A stretch of DNA of 64,000 nucleotides, from the NCBI RefSeq assembly GCF_000208745.1, contig NC_030858.1, positions 30,706,225 to 30,770,224 of the forward strand, written 5' to 3'. Numbering within the stretch: the first letter of the stretch is position 1; each line of letters opens with the position of its first letter. A program made the position numbers and the translations under genes. The notes under the pieces were generated by a model that did not search any database, was not told the origin of the DNA, and worked only from the letters and a program-made list of their open reading frames with translations. The stretch comes from Theobroma cacao. Its lineage: Eukaryota; Streptophyta; Magnoliopsida; Malvales; Malvaceae. Of the stretch, positions 35,352 through 49,624 are shown one piece after another.

Positions 35352-38300
35352 CTGCTGCTTCGTTCTTCAGAATTCAGATAATACACAAATCATGCATGGA
35401 TTAATCCTTTTTTTTAGCCCAAAACCCTAGACAGCCAAAGGAAACCAACAAACAACTTTCTCTTCGAAATCTGATACAAAAGGCACCCCCACCTCGTGAA
35501 AGAAACTGGTCGAAACAGCACTCTCTCAGTGGCTTTATTTCTTTTGTTTGTTTTTTGGGGGCTGCGTTGGGTTTTTGTGATGGGTAAACCTTGGAGTTTG
35601 AGCACTGAAAATGAGAACAGTTAACAATATTAGAGGAGAGAGTCAAAATGCATAGGTTTTGGTGCCTGGTATTGCAATAAGATGGGTGCGCAGGAGGAGT
35701 TTGGAATTTGAAGACTGCTGAAATATTGAGAGGCCAAATCTTTACATGGGGAAATCTGTATGAAGCAGAGAGAAAAGATGATTTTGCTTACTTGCTGTTG
35801 GAGCATCGGTCGATTTTTTCTTCGTGATTTTGTTGGATATATCTACTACCGCTCTCTTTGTCTACCATCTAGACATATGGTTCAACTTATAAGTTCTTTG
35901 TATATTATGGTTGGTAAGAAGGAAAGGAATTAGAAGAAATCTAATAAAATGAACAAAATAGAAAAATTCAAGTGATGAAAGAGAGAGAGCGAGGGGTGGT
36001 CTGTTAAGGAACACCCTAACCATGAGAATTTGAGGTTTCGTTTTAAAAGTTTCCCTGAGTTAGATCTTTAAATGAGAGAGGCTTTATAAGATAAGAAATT
36101 ATTATTTTTTATTACATAATTCAAAATGTTTATGTATCATAAAAAATAAAAGAAAAAGATGTAAAAAAATCCTTATTTATAAGTTCAAAATAAATCTTAT
36201 CTGTTATTGATATGAAATCCGTAACATTATACCTCATCTAATTGTGCAAAGCTTTCGATATTTATCATCTTTTATCATAAAAGAAAACGATCCATCTTGA
36301 TACTTGATTTTAACGTCTCTCAAGAATTTGATAAATTCTGATATCACTTGTTACGAGTTTGTGTTTCATTTTTATTTTTATTTTTTGATGTAGAGAATAA
36401 TTGAGTTTTGTAAGCATATGATGCAAATTATTATATAAAGATAAAAATTATCCAAATTTCTTCTTTCATCTTTCTTAGTAGTTATTTTCTTCCAACCTCA
36501 TCATTTCAGTCCCTCCGCTCTGCTCTCATTCTCTCTCGCCCCATCAAACATGCGCTTTAAACTTTTGGCCTTTAGGGGGAAGCTTGTGCTATACTCGTGA
36601 TATTATTCCGGTAAAACATGTTTCCCAATTTTTGCATGCATTGTATACTCGAAGCCTCATTTGTCTATTTCCTTTCCCTCTTTATATCAGCCACTCCATT
36701 ATTTTGTTAAGCAGAAAAGCTTCTTTTGATTTTCTTTTACTAATAATAATCATTAACACTTAAAACTTTAAATTATCAACTAAGTTTATATTAACCCTAA
36801 AGCACAGATATTATTGAGAATGTATAGCAATCAGTAATAGCTTTGCAGTGTCCTTAAAATGATGCAATAAACCTTATCATGGAACAAGGAATGATGCAAT
36901 AAACCTATTTGGCTCTCACCTATTGGAAAGATAAAGCAAACCCAACCTATTGATTATTGTTTTGCAATATTTCTTTTAACCACAAGTTTAATCAAGATGA
37001 AATCATTTCAAAGTAGTCAAAGGGGTAGGATTTGACAGATGGGCCAAGGAGTGATATTTATTTTCTAAGGAAAACATGATGTTGTCTTCATTCACTTTTC
37101 TAATATTGAGGAAAGAAAAGCCAAAACATGAAAGTCATGGTTAATCGATTTTTAGCAGTTAGCACCTTTGTCAAAAAAGGGCCCTCCATTGCCCTGAAAA
37201 ACTAGGAAGAATGTATTGAAAATCTTCTTTAAAGATTTCTTTTCAACCTCCAGCTGCACCATGGCTCTGCAATTAATAGCTTCCCAAGCCATGTATATGT
37301 GTCTCACATTCATAGTAATATATATATCCACAAAAGATTTACTTTTGCCAGTTGTGTAGGCCAGCTCCTAAACGTTTTCTCTTTTGTGTGGGTGGTAACT
37401 CAAGCCCTTAGTTTTTTTCTTTTTGGTATGTATGAAGGTTTATTATAAGATTTCATACCCTCTCTTCTATCTTATATATTTTAATTTTTTTAATTAAAAT
37501 TTGATTTTGAGACTTTCAAATTAAAATTAAAAGGTTCAAGTTTTAATCATCGGAGATAAATCTAACCCTAGTTGATAATCGAATAAAATATTTAGCGAAT
37601 GTTTAAGTATTAATATAATTAAAATTGAACTCAGAAGAATAATTTTTAAGAATGTTTTCATCGAAACTAAGCTTTATTATTTAAGAAGACATAAGCTAAT
37701 TCGTTATGACTAGGTATATGTCGGGCTTTCACCATACATGTTGCAAGAGTTCTTTGGATCATCAAGTGGACAACTACAAATTGAAGTTGAGAAAACAATA
37801 GGCAGTCAAAGACGGTGGCTCCTTGTCATGGAGTCAACAGTGGTTGGGACTATACCTCTCCCTAGCCCTAATTTCTTACCTATAAATACACTTGCCTTAC
37901 TTCTCATGTATGGTGAGTATTTCTTATGTTTTGCAATGTACAAGAATCAAAGAACAAAGATCAATGGTTTTCATCTGGCATGGTGTGAGTATTTCTTAAA
38001 TGTGATAATTACTTAATTTGTAGTTAGAGTGTGTAACATATAGATGTTGAGTTAATTAACTATTTGTCACTTGAACTTGACTCAAGTGACAACAATAAGG
38101 GGGTGGGATTTTAGCAGAGATCTGAGATTCAAGTCATTATACATTGACTCTCCTGTTCAATTTCGTACTCAATTCACTCTATTGATGGTGTTTGCAATAA
38201 TTAAAATGATGAAGGTACAATCATTAATGCGAATATAGATTTCTTTGATGATATTTATCACGACATATATACATACACATATTTAGGGTTAAAAAAAGTA

Positions 38301-39906
38301 TTAAGCAAATCATCATGGCTAGCTCTTCCATATAAGGAATTGTTATCTTGGTTCTTGGGGCACTGGTGAAAAGTATGTTGACCAATAAAGGGCAATAAAC
38401 CATCAAAATTGAAGTACCAAGAAAAGTACCCAAATAGATTAGAGTTGTTGTGTTACTTCCCTCAGCTTTTGCAGCTATATGTTTAGACTAGTTGTTATGA
38501 GCACTTTCTTTTGTGTTTTGTTTCTTTAGACAAGAGCAAAAGAGTTTTTATAGATACTTTCGGTTCCTACCATTCATATCTGCTAGACGTTTGAATTGGT
38601 CTTCCTTGCTCTCTTCTTGCAGACCAAGCATTAGAACAAATTAATTAATGTGAAATATTGGGGGAGAGCCCATGCACTAGAAAAAGAGCCGTATCCTTTT
38701 CATGATGAGCGACATCCACCACTCTTGATAGTGCTTAATTTGAGGGTTGGGAGAGCTGGGAAAACACTATGAGAATGAGTGCTACATGTATAGCTTTGAC
38801 TGATTGAGTTTTGCACCAGGAAAAGAACAGACAGTGTCGATATGAGTACATTAGGCATCATGAAGGCCGAGAAATATGTATAAATTTGTGGGCAAGCAAA
38901 GAGAGGGAGAGGTCTCATCTCTTTAATTTTCACCTTTTTTTCTTCTTTTTTACTGGTCAAACCCATGGTGCTCTACCATCATTTGGATATCTCAATGACT
39001 ATCATTAGCTATTTGACACCTACGAAACCTTGATTCGTTTTTCCCCTACTCATTGCCACATTGGTAACGTGCCCCTTTTGTGAACAAATTTAAAGAAGAA
39101 AAAGGTTAAAAATAATAATAATAATTCCACGCAAACTCAACTTGAGACAGTTAGATTGAATCTACAAGGTAGGAGAGAATCATTTTCTTGCAACGCAAAA
39201 CTCAAAGAATGAATTGTTACAACAACTAGATATGAGTAACAGGCCTAGAACATGGTTTAATGATTCTGCCATTCCTATCAGCCTCCCAACAACGACACCG
39301 CCAACCATGATTGAATTTCCTTATTTGCCCTAATCATCTTTTGAGACCAGAACCAGCAGGTGGCACTTATTGTCATAAGATGTTATGTCAATGCTTTGCA
39401 GTTTCATCATTTCACAGAGTGCTGTTGCATTAACCCTAGGGCGACATTTACAATGGAAACATGTATAACTTTCCCATGAACCCCTAAAGGCCAAAGAAGA
39501 TATTTTCTATTCACAAAAGAAAAAGAAAGAAAAGAAGCAGATACTTTCTAGTTGTTCATTAATTATGTGATTTCTAACTGGGTTTGTCTTAATGAAATTG
39601 CTTGGTTTGTATGTGCTGGATACAACAATCCATCATTAGAGATATTACAACTCCTATTGCTTGCAATGGGCAGCTTTTTGCTAGGCTTGGTGGATACTTT
39701 TAACAAAATAATAATATTATTATATCTGCCATTCCCAAAATAACGATTAGTACCAAGTATAGGGTTTGAGGTTTCTTTTATTTTCTATAGCATTATACAA
39801 TGTAAGGAACACACCGTGCAATGAACCATGTTCCCCTTTTTGCTAGCTAGAGCAGAGATCATCGGATCTGGATAGAATTATTCCATTATAATTATAGGTA
39901 TTTTCT
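35352..39906. other. CLE upstream region and HMG-CoA lyase 3' flank
   Basis: Leader and promoter of the CLE gene (a GA-rich block at about 35980-35995), then about 4 kb of AT-rich spacer without recognised genes. A minus-strand frame ending at 38700 has a hydrophobic start but no recognised family. 39780-39906 is probably the 3' untranslated region of the next gene. Confidence 0.45.
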
Positions 39907-42900
39907 TTATATCTTGGAGGCATCGGCTGTTACCCGGCCCAAAGCAATAGCGGTCTTGGAACCAGATTGGCGACCCAGATGGTCGCTGATGAAATCCCCA
40001 GCCAACTTGAGCTTCGCCAGATCCACGTTTGTTTTGACACCAAGGCCGTTAAGCATATACACCACATCCTCAGTGGCAACATTCCCTGAAGCTCCCTTGG
40101 CGTACGGACAACCACCCAAACCTGCTACCGATGAATCCACTGTGCTAATCCCCATCTGTTGACAGATTGGAACATACTAAAATCAATTATCACATTGCAA
40201 TCAGACATTATGAGTAAAGAATACTAGCTGGCAATCCTCTGCAATCAATATTTTTCCCTTTTGGGCAATTATAGCAGTTACTGTTTACTTGGAACATTGA
40301 CAGCTTACACTGTCTAGTCACGGGTGGTGTGATCCAAAACCAGTGGCGTGACAGTAACTATTCAGAGGAAGCCTGTCTCCTTATTTAACTTCCAAGTATA
40401 CCTTGTATTAGGCCCATCCATTACCGGTTCTAAACTATTTTATTCATACTGTGAAGGAACTAATTGTTATATTATGATTTGTATATATATATGGCTTCAC
40501 TGTGTTTGTTCTATGGCTTACCTGGAGAGAAACTAATATATTTGGAAGAGATTGCCCATAAGTGTCATGGAAGTGGACAGCAAGCTTTTCAGCAGAAACA
40601 ACCGCCATTACTGCTTCAAGCATGGGAACCACAGTACCTGTGCCAAAGAGAAATGGCAAAGAATTCTAATAACCAATATTTGAACCCCACATATAAATCC
40701 AGGAGAAGAACAAGATTTCAAAGTATTCTTTCATGCTTCTTGCATTGAATTACATAGAACCATCAATTGTTCTAGTCCACTCTTAATCCCAACACAAAAC
40801 AGCAACTCCTTTTTTGGTTTCACAATCTTAACGTAGAAATGAAATCCTAACTATGAAGAATGCATGTATGGCAGGACATATGCCAACGTGGATAAATGAA
40901 TGTATGCATGTAGGTATATTTGGAGGTATGAATGCGTGCATATATATATATATATGAGTGATGGATATATGTATGCATGAAAGGATGCAATATAGATGCA
41001 ATACAGATGCATGCATCTATCTATGTGTGTAAGTATATGAAATAAGAGAAGAAAAAGAATATGAAATAATCAGTTGCAATATTATATCGTTCTCATTTAT
41101 TTTGAAAGCCTAGTAAAAAATACTGCAATTAGTTATTTCATTATTCACTTTTTACTACTCCAATCAGCTCTACAAGTTGTTTGGTACCACATGAACAAAA
41201 GTAATACGCAATTTTAAAATTCTAAGTGGGGAAAACATAAAAAGAAATGTAAAAGCTTACCAAAAGAAAGCAAAATCTAACCATAAAATCTAATAGTGAT
41301 TGCTTCCTACTCAACCCACACACTTTTGTTTCTTAAAAGTGACAGTGTAGACTGTAGAGCATTACCAGGGGTGCCAACTCCAATTGTATCAGCAAGGGAA
41401 ATTTCAAAACAACCCATATTGTAAAGTTCCTTTGCCACATAGGCCACTTTCGATGGAGGAATTGCTCCTTCCACTGGACATCCAACCGCACATGATACAT
41501 ACCTGTAAAAGTTTAGCACCAAGTAATTTCAGCATCATGCCAACCAAAATGAATAAAGCACAAAAAAATACTCCTACTGGAGCTATATTGCATTTGACGT
41601 GTTATAGAACAAAATTTCAGAATTAGAACAGCCGAAATAGTTAAATATATTTAACTACAATCAAATTCCAAAAATCAATTAAAAATTATAATTCAAACAT
41701 CCACACTAAAGCAACTTTTACACCAGCAAACCATGCTCAGCTCATTATCAAGCTTTCTCCTAGAAATAACTAGAAATAGATAAGAAAAGATATTTAAAAA
41801 GACAAAGCTTAGTAAGGCTGAAGAATGGCTAGAAATTTCACAAATTTCATATTTCCAATGATTCTGTACAGCAGACATCAATACTAAAAGAAAGGAAATA
41901 ACTAGACACAACTGAAGCAGAATTTTCCAAGGTACAAATTGTGCACATCTGACAATCTGCATTTCTCCCACAGCATAAGTACTGTGTTCCAAATGTTATT
42001 CAATACCAATAAGCATATATATAATTCAACTAAAATTGAAGACAGGACAATTATATGTTAGAGATATTGCTAGGGAACGGGATTCTTTTTCCTTACCTAA
42101 GTACAGAGAAGAAAACAGAAATAGTAGCTATCAGTCATGAAAATAATGACAATAAGGTTATTAGAAGACATACCCACGAACAGGAACTGAAAGCTCCTTA
42201 GCAGCAGCACAGACAGCACGGTAGCGGACAAGGCTTTCTTCGATGCTACAATTAATGTTTGACTTTGAAAAGGACTCAGAAGCAGATGCAAAGACAGCTA
42301 CTTCTTTTGCACCCGCTGCAACAGCTGCTTCAAAGCCCTAGAAGAATTTGATACAGCAGATTAGGAAATTTCTATGACACCAAAATGCCAAGGTAGATAC
42401 CTCATATTTCAAAAGAAAATTACCAACCTTTAGATTAGGAGTGAGAACGGGCAATCTGGCATCCTCCATGTCACGAACTGCTTTCATTACATCTTTTGCA
42501 TCTGCTAGCTATATAAACGGTAAAGAATGAATCACAAGCAGGCTATAGAAAGAGATAAATAAAGTATCTCACTTGCAACCAACAATGATTGTTTCCCATG
42601 GGATAAGTTTGTAAGCATGCAAGGTTCTCGATTAGAACACACCAATGCATAGATATATAAATGCATACAAAATATACACAGACATTCAGTAGGTACTACA
42701 TGTGCATACGCAACAATAAGGACAAAAAGCCTATTTTGCTACAAATGATAATCCAGAGAAGAACCTATGGTCAAGACTACATAAAGTTGCTTTGCAAAGA
42801 AAATTTTGAATAAAACCATTCAACTTTGATGATAAAAACTTTTTTTAATTTTCCCCTCAGTTTCATCCTTATATCTAACAGACGCAAGAATCAGATAAGA

Positions 42901-45900
42901 AACTTTTATCAGCAAAATACAGCTTGAAGTTTCTGCTTCCAGAATGGTAATTCACCCATTTCACAGCAGATTTTAGCATTTAAGAACCTTCACCCAAGAT
43001 TTCTCCTGGCCATGGCCAATACCATCATCAACTCACTGCATATTATCCTTGATCCTAAATATCTATCCAATCATACTAGTCACCCAGATTTTTTAAGGGG
43101 CAAACATCTATAGCATGGCTAGATTGGAAAGCAGATTATCAAGGTTGCTATTAAATAACAAACAAAGGCAACAAATTCAGTTCCATTCTTTGAATCACCT
43201 TCTTCAGTGATAGAATTCACTTTTCCATTCGTAGATTGGATTAACTCTCACATGCAAGAGGAGCCCTCAAGAAAAATTAACAAGGTGTACAAGCAGATGA
43301 AAAGAAAAATTAGTCATTGACTTGAGATATTCATTATTAAAGAATCTTCAAAGAGATTTGAGGAATCAAGAATCATCAACTAAACAATTTTAACTGGTTC
43401 ACAAACACCTAAAGTGTTGTTCAACTCATCCAATGTTTCAGCCATAAGCCTTAATTTGCTTAAGACAGAATAGTTATAGCACCAGAGAATAAACTAGGAC
43501 CTTCATACAAAGATTTTTATTGAGGTATGTGCTTTACTAATGATTTCTTATTTTTGTATAATTTTTATTCGTTATTGGCAAGTCCACTAAATCAGCAAAA
43601 ATCATTTTACAGAATAGTTCAAGAATTTCAAACAGGGTGAAGAACACTAATAGAAAGGTTAATTGACCATAGCATGACATTCCTTTCATCCAAATATTCT
43701 AAATCCTTAGACAGGATCAGGAATGCACAACTACACAGAGATTTCTCTCTTTCTCTTCTCTTTTACCAAGTTAGGTTGACTATGTGATATATGCTTCAAA
43801 TAGTGAAGTTCTATAAGAAACAAAGCCAAAGATTTCAAAAGCATAAATGTTCCTATACTGTTAAAAGAAGGCAGGATGATAGGTTTAGGTAGAGGTTTTA
43901 AAGGCAGTATTTAGTGGAGTTAATAGTAAGAATGACTAGGCTGTTGTAGGCCATAGTCAATAGAAGTAACATCAGGTTGACAAAGAAATATATAAGAAAT
44001 GCAGACACACATTATACATTAGTGAAAACAACTACTCAAAATCATGAACTACATTCCGCTAAAGAAGCAAAATCAGTACTCATTTCCTTCTAAGCCAAGG
44101 GCAAATCTGGAATTAAACCCAAAATCACTGCCTACATTGCTCATGGCTATAAAGTCAACTCTAATCTTTGATGGACTTGATTTTGACCAACCAACTCAAA
44201 AAATGCATCCAAATTGAAACACCGATCAACTTAAGGGTTAATTAATGAACATCGCATGCATCCTCTATAGGATATAAATATAATCATCTTGTCATTTCAA
44301 ATGAAATTAAAACATCACAAAAGAATAATGAAGGTACCATCTCAACCTAAAACAAGCAAGCCACAATACCTGAGGAACCCATTTAGGAGACACAAAACTT
44401 GTAGCTTCAACAACGGTCAACCCTGAAGACACCAATCTCCGAATCAATTCAACCTTTACAGACGTAGGTACAATATTCTTCTCATTTTGTAATCCATCCC
44501 TCGGACCAACTTCTACTATCTTCACAAACTTTGGTATATCTTTTAAAAACTGCTACACATGAATAAAAGTTTTTAGATGAAGCAACTCCAGTGTCAATTT
44601 GGCATCCAGCACATGATATTAACAAGAAAAAGCAACAGTATCTGAGCCTCAAATATTAGATAATGAACCACTGGAAAAACCACATCCCACACAAACAGAG
44701 AAACATTAAAAAGGAAAGCGCAACGTATTTAAATAATCCAGGAAATGAATATTATAGAAATTCATAAAGGTTTTAAAAGAAATGAGAAATACAGAAATCT
44801 CTTCAAGTTATTTAATTACCTTATTTGTTATGCCTCGTACACCTCTGCCATTGCACTTGGACCTATACTGAAGATCTGGCAAATACCTCGAGTCACAAAC
44901 ATGTCTGCATTTCATGCGATTCTTGCTTAGACTTGAAGCCCTTCTGTTGAACGCTTCACCTTCAGACACATCCCTCACATGTCTTCTCCATGGGAATGCC
45001 TCCCCTGTGTATTCTTCATAATCCTCACTGGAAACAGATGTTTCAATAATGTCAATAAAATTTATGCTTGATACATGGAGAACACTAACCATTCACAGAT
45101 TATGGTACAAAAGCAAGAGAAAAGTGGGAACATCAACAATTGACCATATATATTATATACTAAATTTAAGGCAAAACCAGAAGCATGCATTTTCTCTCTT
45201 TCATATCCTAAAATCAATTTTTACAGAAAAAGATGCTAATGCCCTTCAATTGTTTAGATGATGCCCATTGATGCTTTCACCAAAGACAAACGGAACTCCA
45301 AAAGAATTCCAAGCACTTTCTGAGTATATAATCAACAGAAACCTAATACGGACAAGAAAACCATAATCACTTAGAATCAGGATGTATCCACAGTATACGT
45401 GTATGTGTGAGTAGGCGAGTACATGAGTCAAACTGCCCGTAAGCTACTCAGTCCCGGCTCATTAATACTCAGATTTGACTAATTAACTATTGAACCCAGC
45501 ATGAACTCAAGAAGCTCAAATAACAAGACAACCCAAATTCGAGTACTTGAATGCTCAACTCGAGGGGTCCTGATCAAACTTTTTTAAGTTTTTAATGTTT
45601 CTAGGTACAAGATACATATATACATTGAATATAGCATTTATTTACATTATTTTATTTAAGTTTTGAATTCATGCTCGAGTGCATGACCAAGTCAAGTTTC
45701 AAGCTCATTATTTGAGTTGAAGATATTGATCCAAATTAAGTTGAGGTCAAGCAGCTCAATTATGTTTCTGAGTCATGCTTGAGCAAAAAAAAAAAAAGCA
45801 AAGCTCAACCTTATTTTATCAATGGAAGAACTGCTAGGCCATTAGTTAATTTTTAAATTATATTACTAAATCAAGCCATCATCAGCTTTCAACAGGAAAA

Positions 45901-46409
45901 TCAGCTTAAGTAACCAACACTAACAAAAAGATAAGTACCATATGCGCTTATGAGTTATGACCCACAGATCTAAACAACAGATTACCACAATACACTATTA
46001 TTCACTGTCGTATCTTTTCAGCGACCAAGAAATTAATAATAAATAATGTAAAATAATTCTCCAAAAAGAAAACAATTTTATCTTTCAACTGGAATCAAAA
46101 TCGTTAAGTATTAAGAAAAGTGAAAATTGTCTCAAAATTGATACCATTACTTCCAAATTTTAATTTTAACTTCTGGGAAACAAAAAATACTATGTGAGTG
46201 CTCTTAGGGGAACATTTCTACAGAGAACTGAATCTCACTTACTCACAACTATTAGATGTGCTGCAACTCCTCCCTTCAATCCAGCAGGTTCCCATGCCCA
46301 TATCTTCTCCTCTAGGCCGACAAGCACCAGCTGAGAACCTCTGAATCCTATCAATAGTACTCATGCTAGGCAGCTTGTCAAAACCGAGTGGCTCCTCCAA
46401 ACTTGACAT
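39907..46409 (-). CDS. HMGCL: Hydroxymethylglutaryl-CoA lyase
   Basis: Splits 3-hydroxy-3-methylglutaryl-CoA into acetoacetate and acetyl-CoA, the last step of leucine breakdown, usually mitochondrial. Exons: 46409-46243, 45027-44820, 44549-44370, 42508-42428, 42337-42174, 41502-41366, 40637-40522, 40155-39907, 433 residues. The plant-specific N-terminus [16 protein letters not shown] fixes the start. The TIM-barrel catalytic parts follow: [13 protein letters not shown] (138-149, with the key Arg142), [42 protein letters not shown] (334-341, metal-binding histidines) and the signature [18 protein letters not shown] (Cys367). The region between residues 56 and 125 is variable in plants. A leader intron (about 46435-47935) is inferred. 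All catalytic residues are present. Confidence 0.95.
42509..44369 (-). other. HMG-CoA lyase intron 3
   Basis: 1,861-base intron, AT-rich. No gene or repeat ends are recognised in it. Confidence 0.7.
45028..46242 (-). other. HMG-CoA lyase intron 1 with a worn repeat
   Basis: 1,215-base intron. From about 45430 to 45820 it is rich in AGCTCAA, TGAGCTT and CTCGAG words, looking like a degenerate dispersed repeat, with an A run at 45786-45797. Boundaries are not definable. Confidence 0.5.
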
Positions 46410-46434
46410 GGTGAACAAAAGCCCAAAGGAGACA

Positions 46435-47935
46435 CTGAAAAGTAAGCATAACACAAATAAGAGCACAGCCACAACTCACTAGAGTGAGATCAACAGCAGA
46501 GCAATTAAGGACTATTAGATACATTTCAGAAATTTAAGATCCTAATTCAGTGTTTAGTGGAAAAAAAAAACATGCCATTCTTCAAAATTTTGAGCAGATC
46601 ACCCAATGTATAATTACATGAGTGCATATGGAAATACATGCGCATTTTACTTGCCATATTGAGTCAAATCAAAATTACAAATGGAAAAGCACAAAGCACT
46701 TCCCACATCTCACTGGACTTATGTCACATACTCAGGAAAGAAGAGGAAATTATTCGACCAGCCACAGGTAAGAAAGAATTCTATCAAATTTTGCATGAGG
46801 GGAGGACAGATAACTTATCCCTTTGTAACTATTTAGAGAATCACTTACTTAAAGCAATTGGAAGAATTAATTAAATAAAATAATGATATAAACAAAACAG
46901 GATTTGCAACAAAAACTAATTAGACTGCTATACGAACAGACATTCATAGATAAACTATAAGATTTTGCAATCGACTAATCATAATCTCAATAAATAAAGA
47001 GTTTCAAAATCCCATAAGTTAAACTAGCCTTTGTGAAACACCATACATATGTGACTAAACAAACAGAGAAGACATCACAAAGGCTGCAACAAAAGGTTTT
47101 TTATTTTCCTGAACACACATCCTATAAATGCCCTAGGCTAGTGCAACTGCACTGCACCAAAAGGGCAAAAAGCTCTAATCTAGTTCAAAATCATTAATCT
47201 CTTGGAGTCTTCCAGCCAGAATATTCGAAATTAGTGGCCTAACCCCAACGAGTAAAAAATTGCTATAATTTACTCTCAGAAGCAAGATAATTTTAAAAAT
47301 TAATACTTTTCGAATTCCTAACGAACAACAGGTAAACTATCCTATGATATTACTATTAGCATTGGGTGCAACATAAAAATCCCAACTTTGAATTTTACAC
47401 TGAACTTTGAACTTTCACATTCTTCTCTTTTAGTCCTTTAAGATAAATTAACATGGTTGAATTCACAGTAGAAAAAAACACAAACTCAGTTGAGCCTTTT
47501 AACCAGCTCACATTCCTTTAAAATTTCAAGGCAACCAAACAGCACAAATGCGCATCAAATCTTCCACCAAATCTTAACCTCTCCAATTCATAAACCCTCT
47601 GTTTCAACTTCTGAGAAAAAAAACAAAAAAATAGAAAAGAAAACTTTGCTCCAAGCTCTGACATTATCCTATTTAGTCGTAAATTTTCTTTTTCTTTTCA
47701 GTAAACTAAAAACAAAAGAAACAATCCACTGAAACAATTGAACTCATCCATCAAATTTAACCAACAAAACAGAAAACATAACGTTCAAATTCTCATTCCT
47801 TTTCCATTATTCTTGTTACTAAGAGTTTTCTCGGAAACCAAACAGAAGAAAACAAATTCAAGAAGAAACCAGAGAAAAGAAAAGAAACGCAAACGGACCT
47901 GAATAAAGAGAAGACAGAGAATTACCAAATTAGGA
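46435..47935 (-). other. Probable leader intron of HMG-CoA lyase
   Basis: Minus strand: acceptor CTTACTTTTCAG at about 46435 just before the start codon, and donor TTTG|GTAATT at about 47935. Contents are AT-rich with no recognised gene. The donor choice is tentative; CAG|GTCCGT at about 47898 is an alternative. Confidence 0.45.
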
Positions 47936-48124
47936 TCTCTGAGCAAAGAAAACGCACAGAAACCCTAGAATTTGGGGGTTTAAAAGAATCTGGAGTTGTA
48001 TTCGAAAAAGAGAGGGAGTTGAACAAAAGGCGAAGAAGAAAGAAGGAAGAAGACGAGAAGGTAAGGCAACGTGATGAAGGGAGTTGTTCACAATGTTGCT
48101 CTTGTTTTGGTTTGGTGGGAGAAA

Positions 48125-48132
48125 CTTATATA
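48125..48132 (-). promoter_or_regulatory. Probable TATA box of HMG-CoA lyase
   Basis: TATATAAG on the minus strand, about 190 bases upstream of the proposed leader donor, in a plausible place for a spliced leader. Confidence 0.45.
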
Positions 48133-49575
48133 AATTAATTTCTTTTTGTCGTTTTCCTAACTTTTATTTATTTTGAAATCCGTTTTCCTAATTTTATTAT
48201 TTAAAAGAAAATTGGAATTTGAGGGTTTTGATTTGTGTAGTAGGATTTTCATTTATTATCTTATTTTCCAATTTTCTTTTTTTATTAAATAGACTACAGG
48301 CGGAGGCCGTACGAGCATAAATGGGGTAGGAGGGAATGGCGGGGAATGGTGGTAGGTAGTTTTCAGTTGGAAGTTCGGTCATTTTCTTATTGTTTTTTTT
48401 TTTTTGGTTTACTGGCATGCTTACATCATCAGCTACACCGGCGTCTACCCTTTTTTCTTTCCCATAAATTTCATTTATTTTCAATAAATATGTTAAATAA
48501 CAGCAACAATTATATTAGTTGACGCGTTTTTATTAAAAAACTCAAAGAAATCGAGAAGAGAAATGTCTAATTCAATATGTTCCATGAGATATCCATTTAA
48601 ATGTTAAATATTTTACCGATAATGATCATATTGATGTCAGTCATAATAATAGCAAACTCGTGTCAAGATTTCTCTATTTTTTTTAATTTTTATTTCCTTT
48701 GAAAATTCTAATAATTGATTACAGTCTAAAGAAATTGTACAAAATTTAATTAAAAAACTCACATTATCAAATAATATTATTTACTAAAATATTGATTCAA
48801 TCAGTTCAATATTAAAATTTTAAAAAACGAATTTACACTCTTTAAAAATTAAATCTAACTGAATTTTTATAATTGATTCATCGAACCATTTCGATTGATT
48901 GGATCAGATTTGAAATACCATAAATTTTAACAACATTGTTAACAAATTTTAAGACAATATATAAAAACATAAATTTTGACATTCTCAAGCAAATTCAGCA
49001 ATATTTTAATAAATTTACATTGAAAAATATAATATATTAATTTATGTTTGATTTTTAAATTAATTTGATTAAAAAATTTATCCACAAAAAATCGAACCGA
49101 TTAAAATAACTTAATTTTAAAAACCAAATTCACCAATATCCTTTATAACGTAACTCAATTCAATTCGAAAAATTTTTCCAATTTATAATGATTTTGTTCA
49201 TCTCTAAATGTACTTTGGTTTCATAGAAAAGCTTGAGATGTGATTAGTGATGATGATTTTTTACTTAAAAGCGAGTCTTTTTTATTTTAATAGTTTTCAA
49301 TTAACATTTGACATTTGCAACGAAAATAAAGAGAAAACTGATTTCCTACGTTAGCTATCTTTCCTTGTATTTAAATATAGCTTTAGACTGTCATATAGTG
49401 CCCAGTATAAGCTTTTGGTCCTATTTTGAATGATTGAATCCCTTCCAAACATTTAGATCAGGTATTGTGCTATTTATATGAAACATCACCTTAGGATCTA
49501 CAAAAAAGAATGGAAATAAAATATCAAGTGGAGTAAAATCTCCCCCATTTTCCATTCCAACAAATTTATAGATAT

Positions 49576-49621
<46 letters not shown>

Positions 49622-49624
49622 ATA
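48133..49624. other. AT-rich intergenic spacer
   Basis: Very AT-rich, without open coding frames of note. It ends in an (AT)n run from about 49579 up to the assembly gap. Confidence 0.5.

Noticed and set aside
38560..38780. Possible microRNA precursor
   Set aside because: No match to the conserved plant microRNAs I could recall and no convincing long hairpin.
38700..38966. Minus-strand frame with a hydrophobic segment, possible secreted peptide
   Set aside because: No recognised peptide motif at the C-terminus and no family resemblance; length is compatible with chance in this region.
46410..46472. Hydrophobic N-terminal extension of HMG-CoA lyase
   Set aside because: It begins with GTG, not ATG, and contains a good intron acceptor (CTTACTTTTCAG). 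The family start MSSLEEPL follows.
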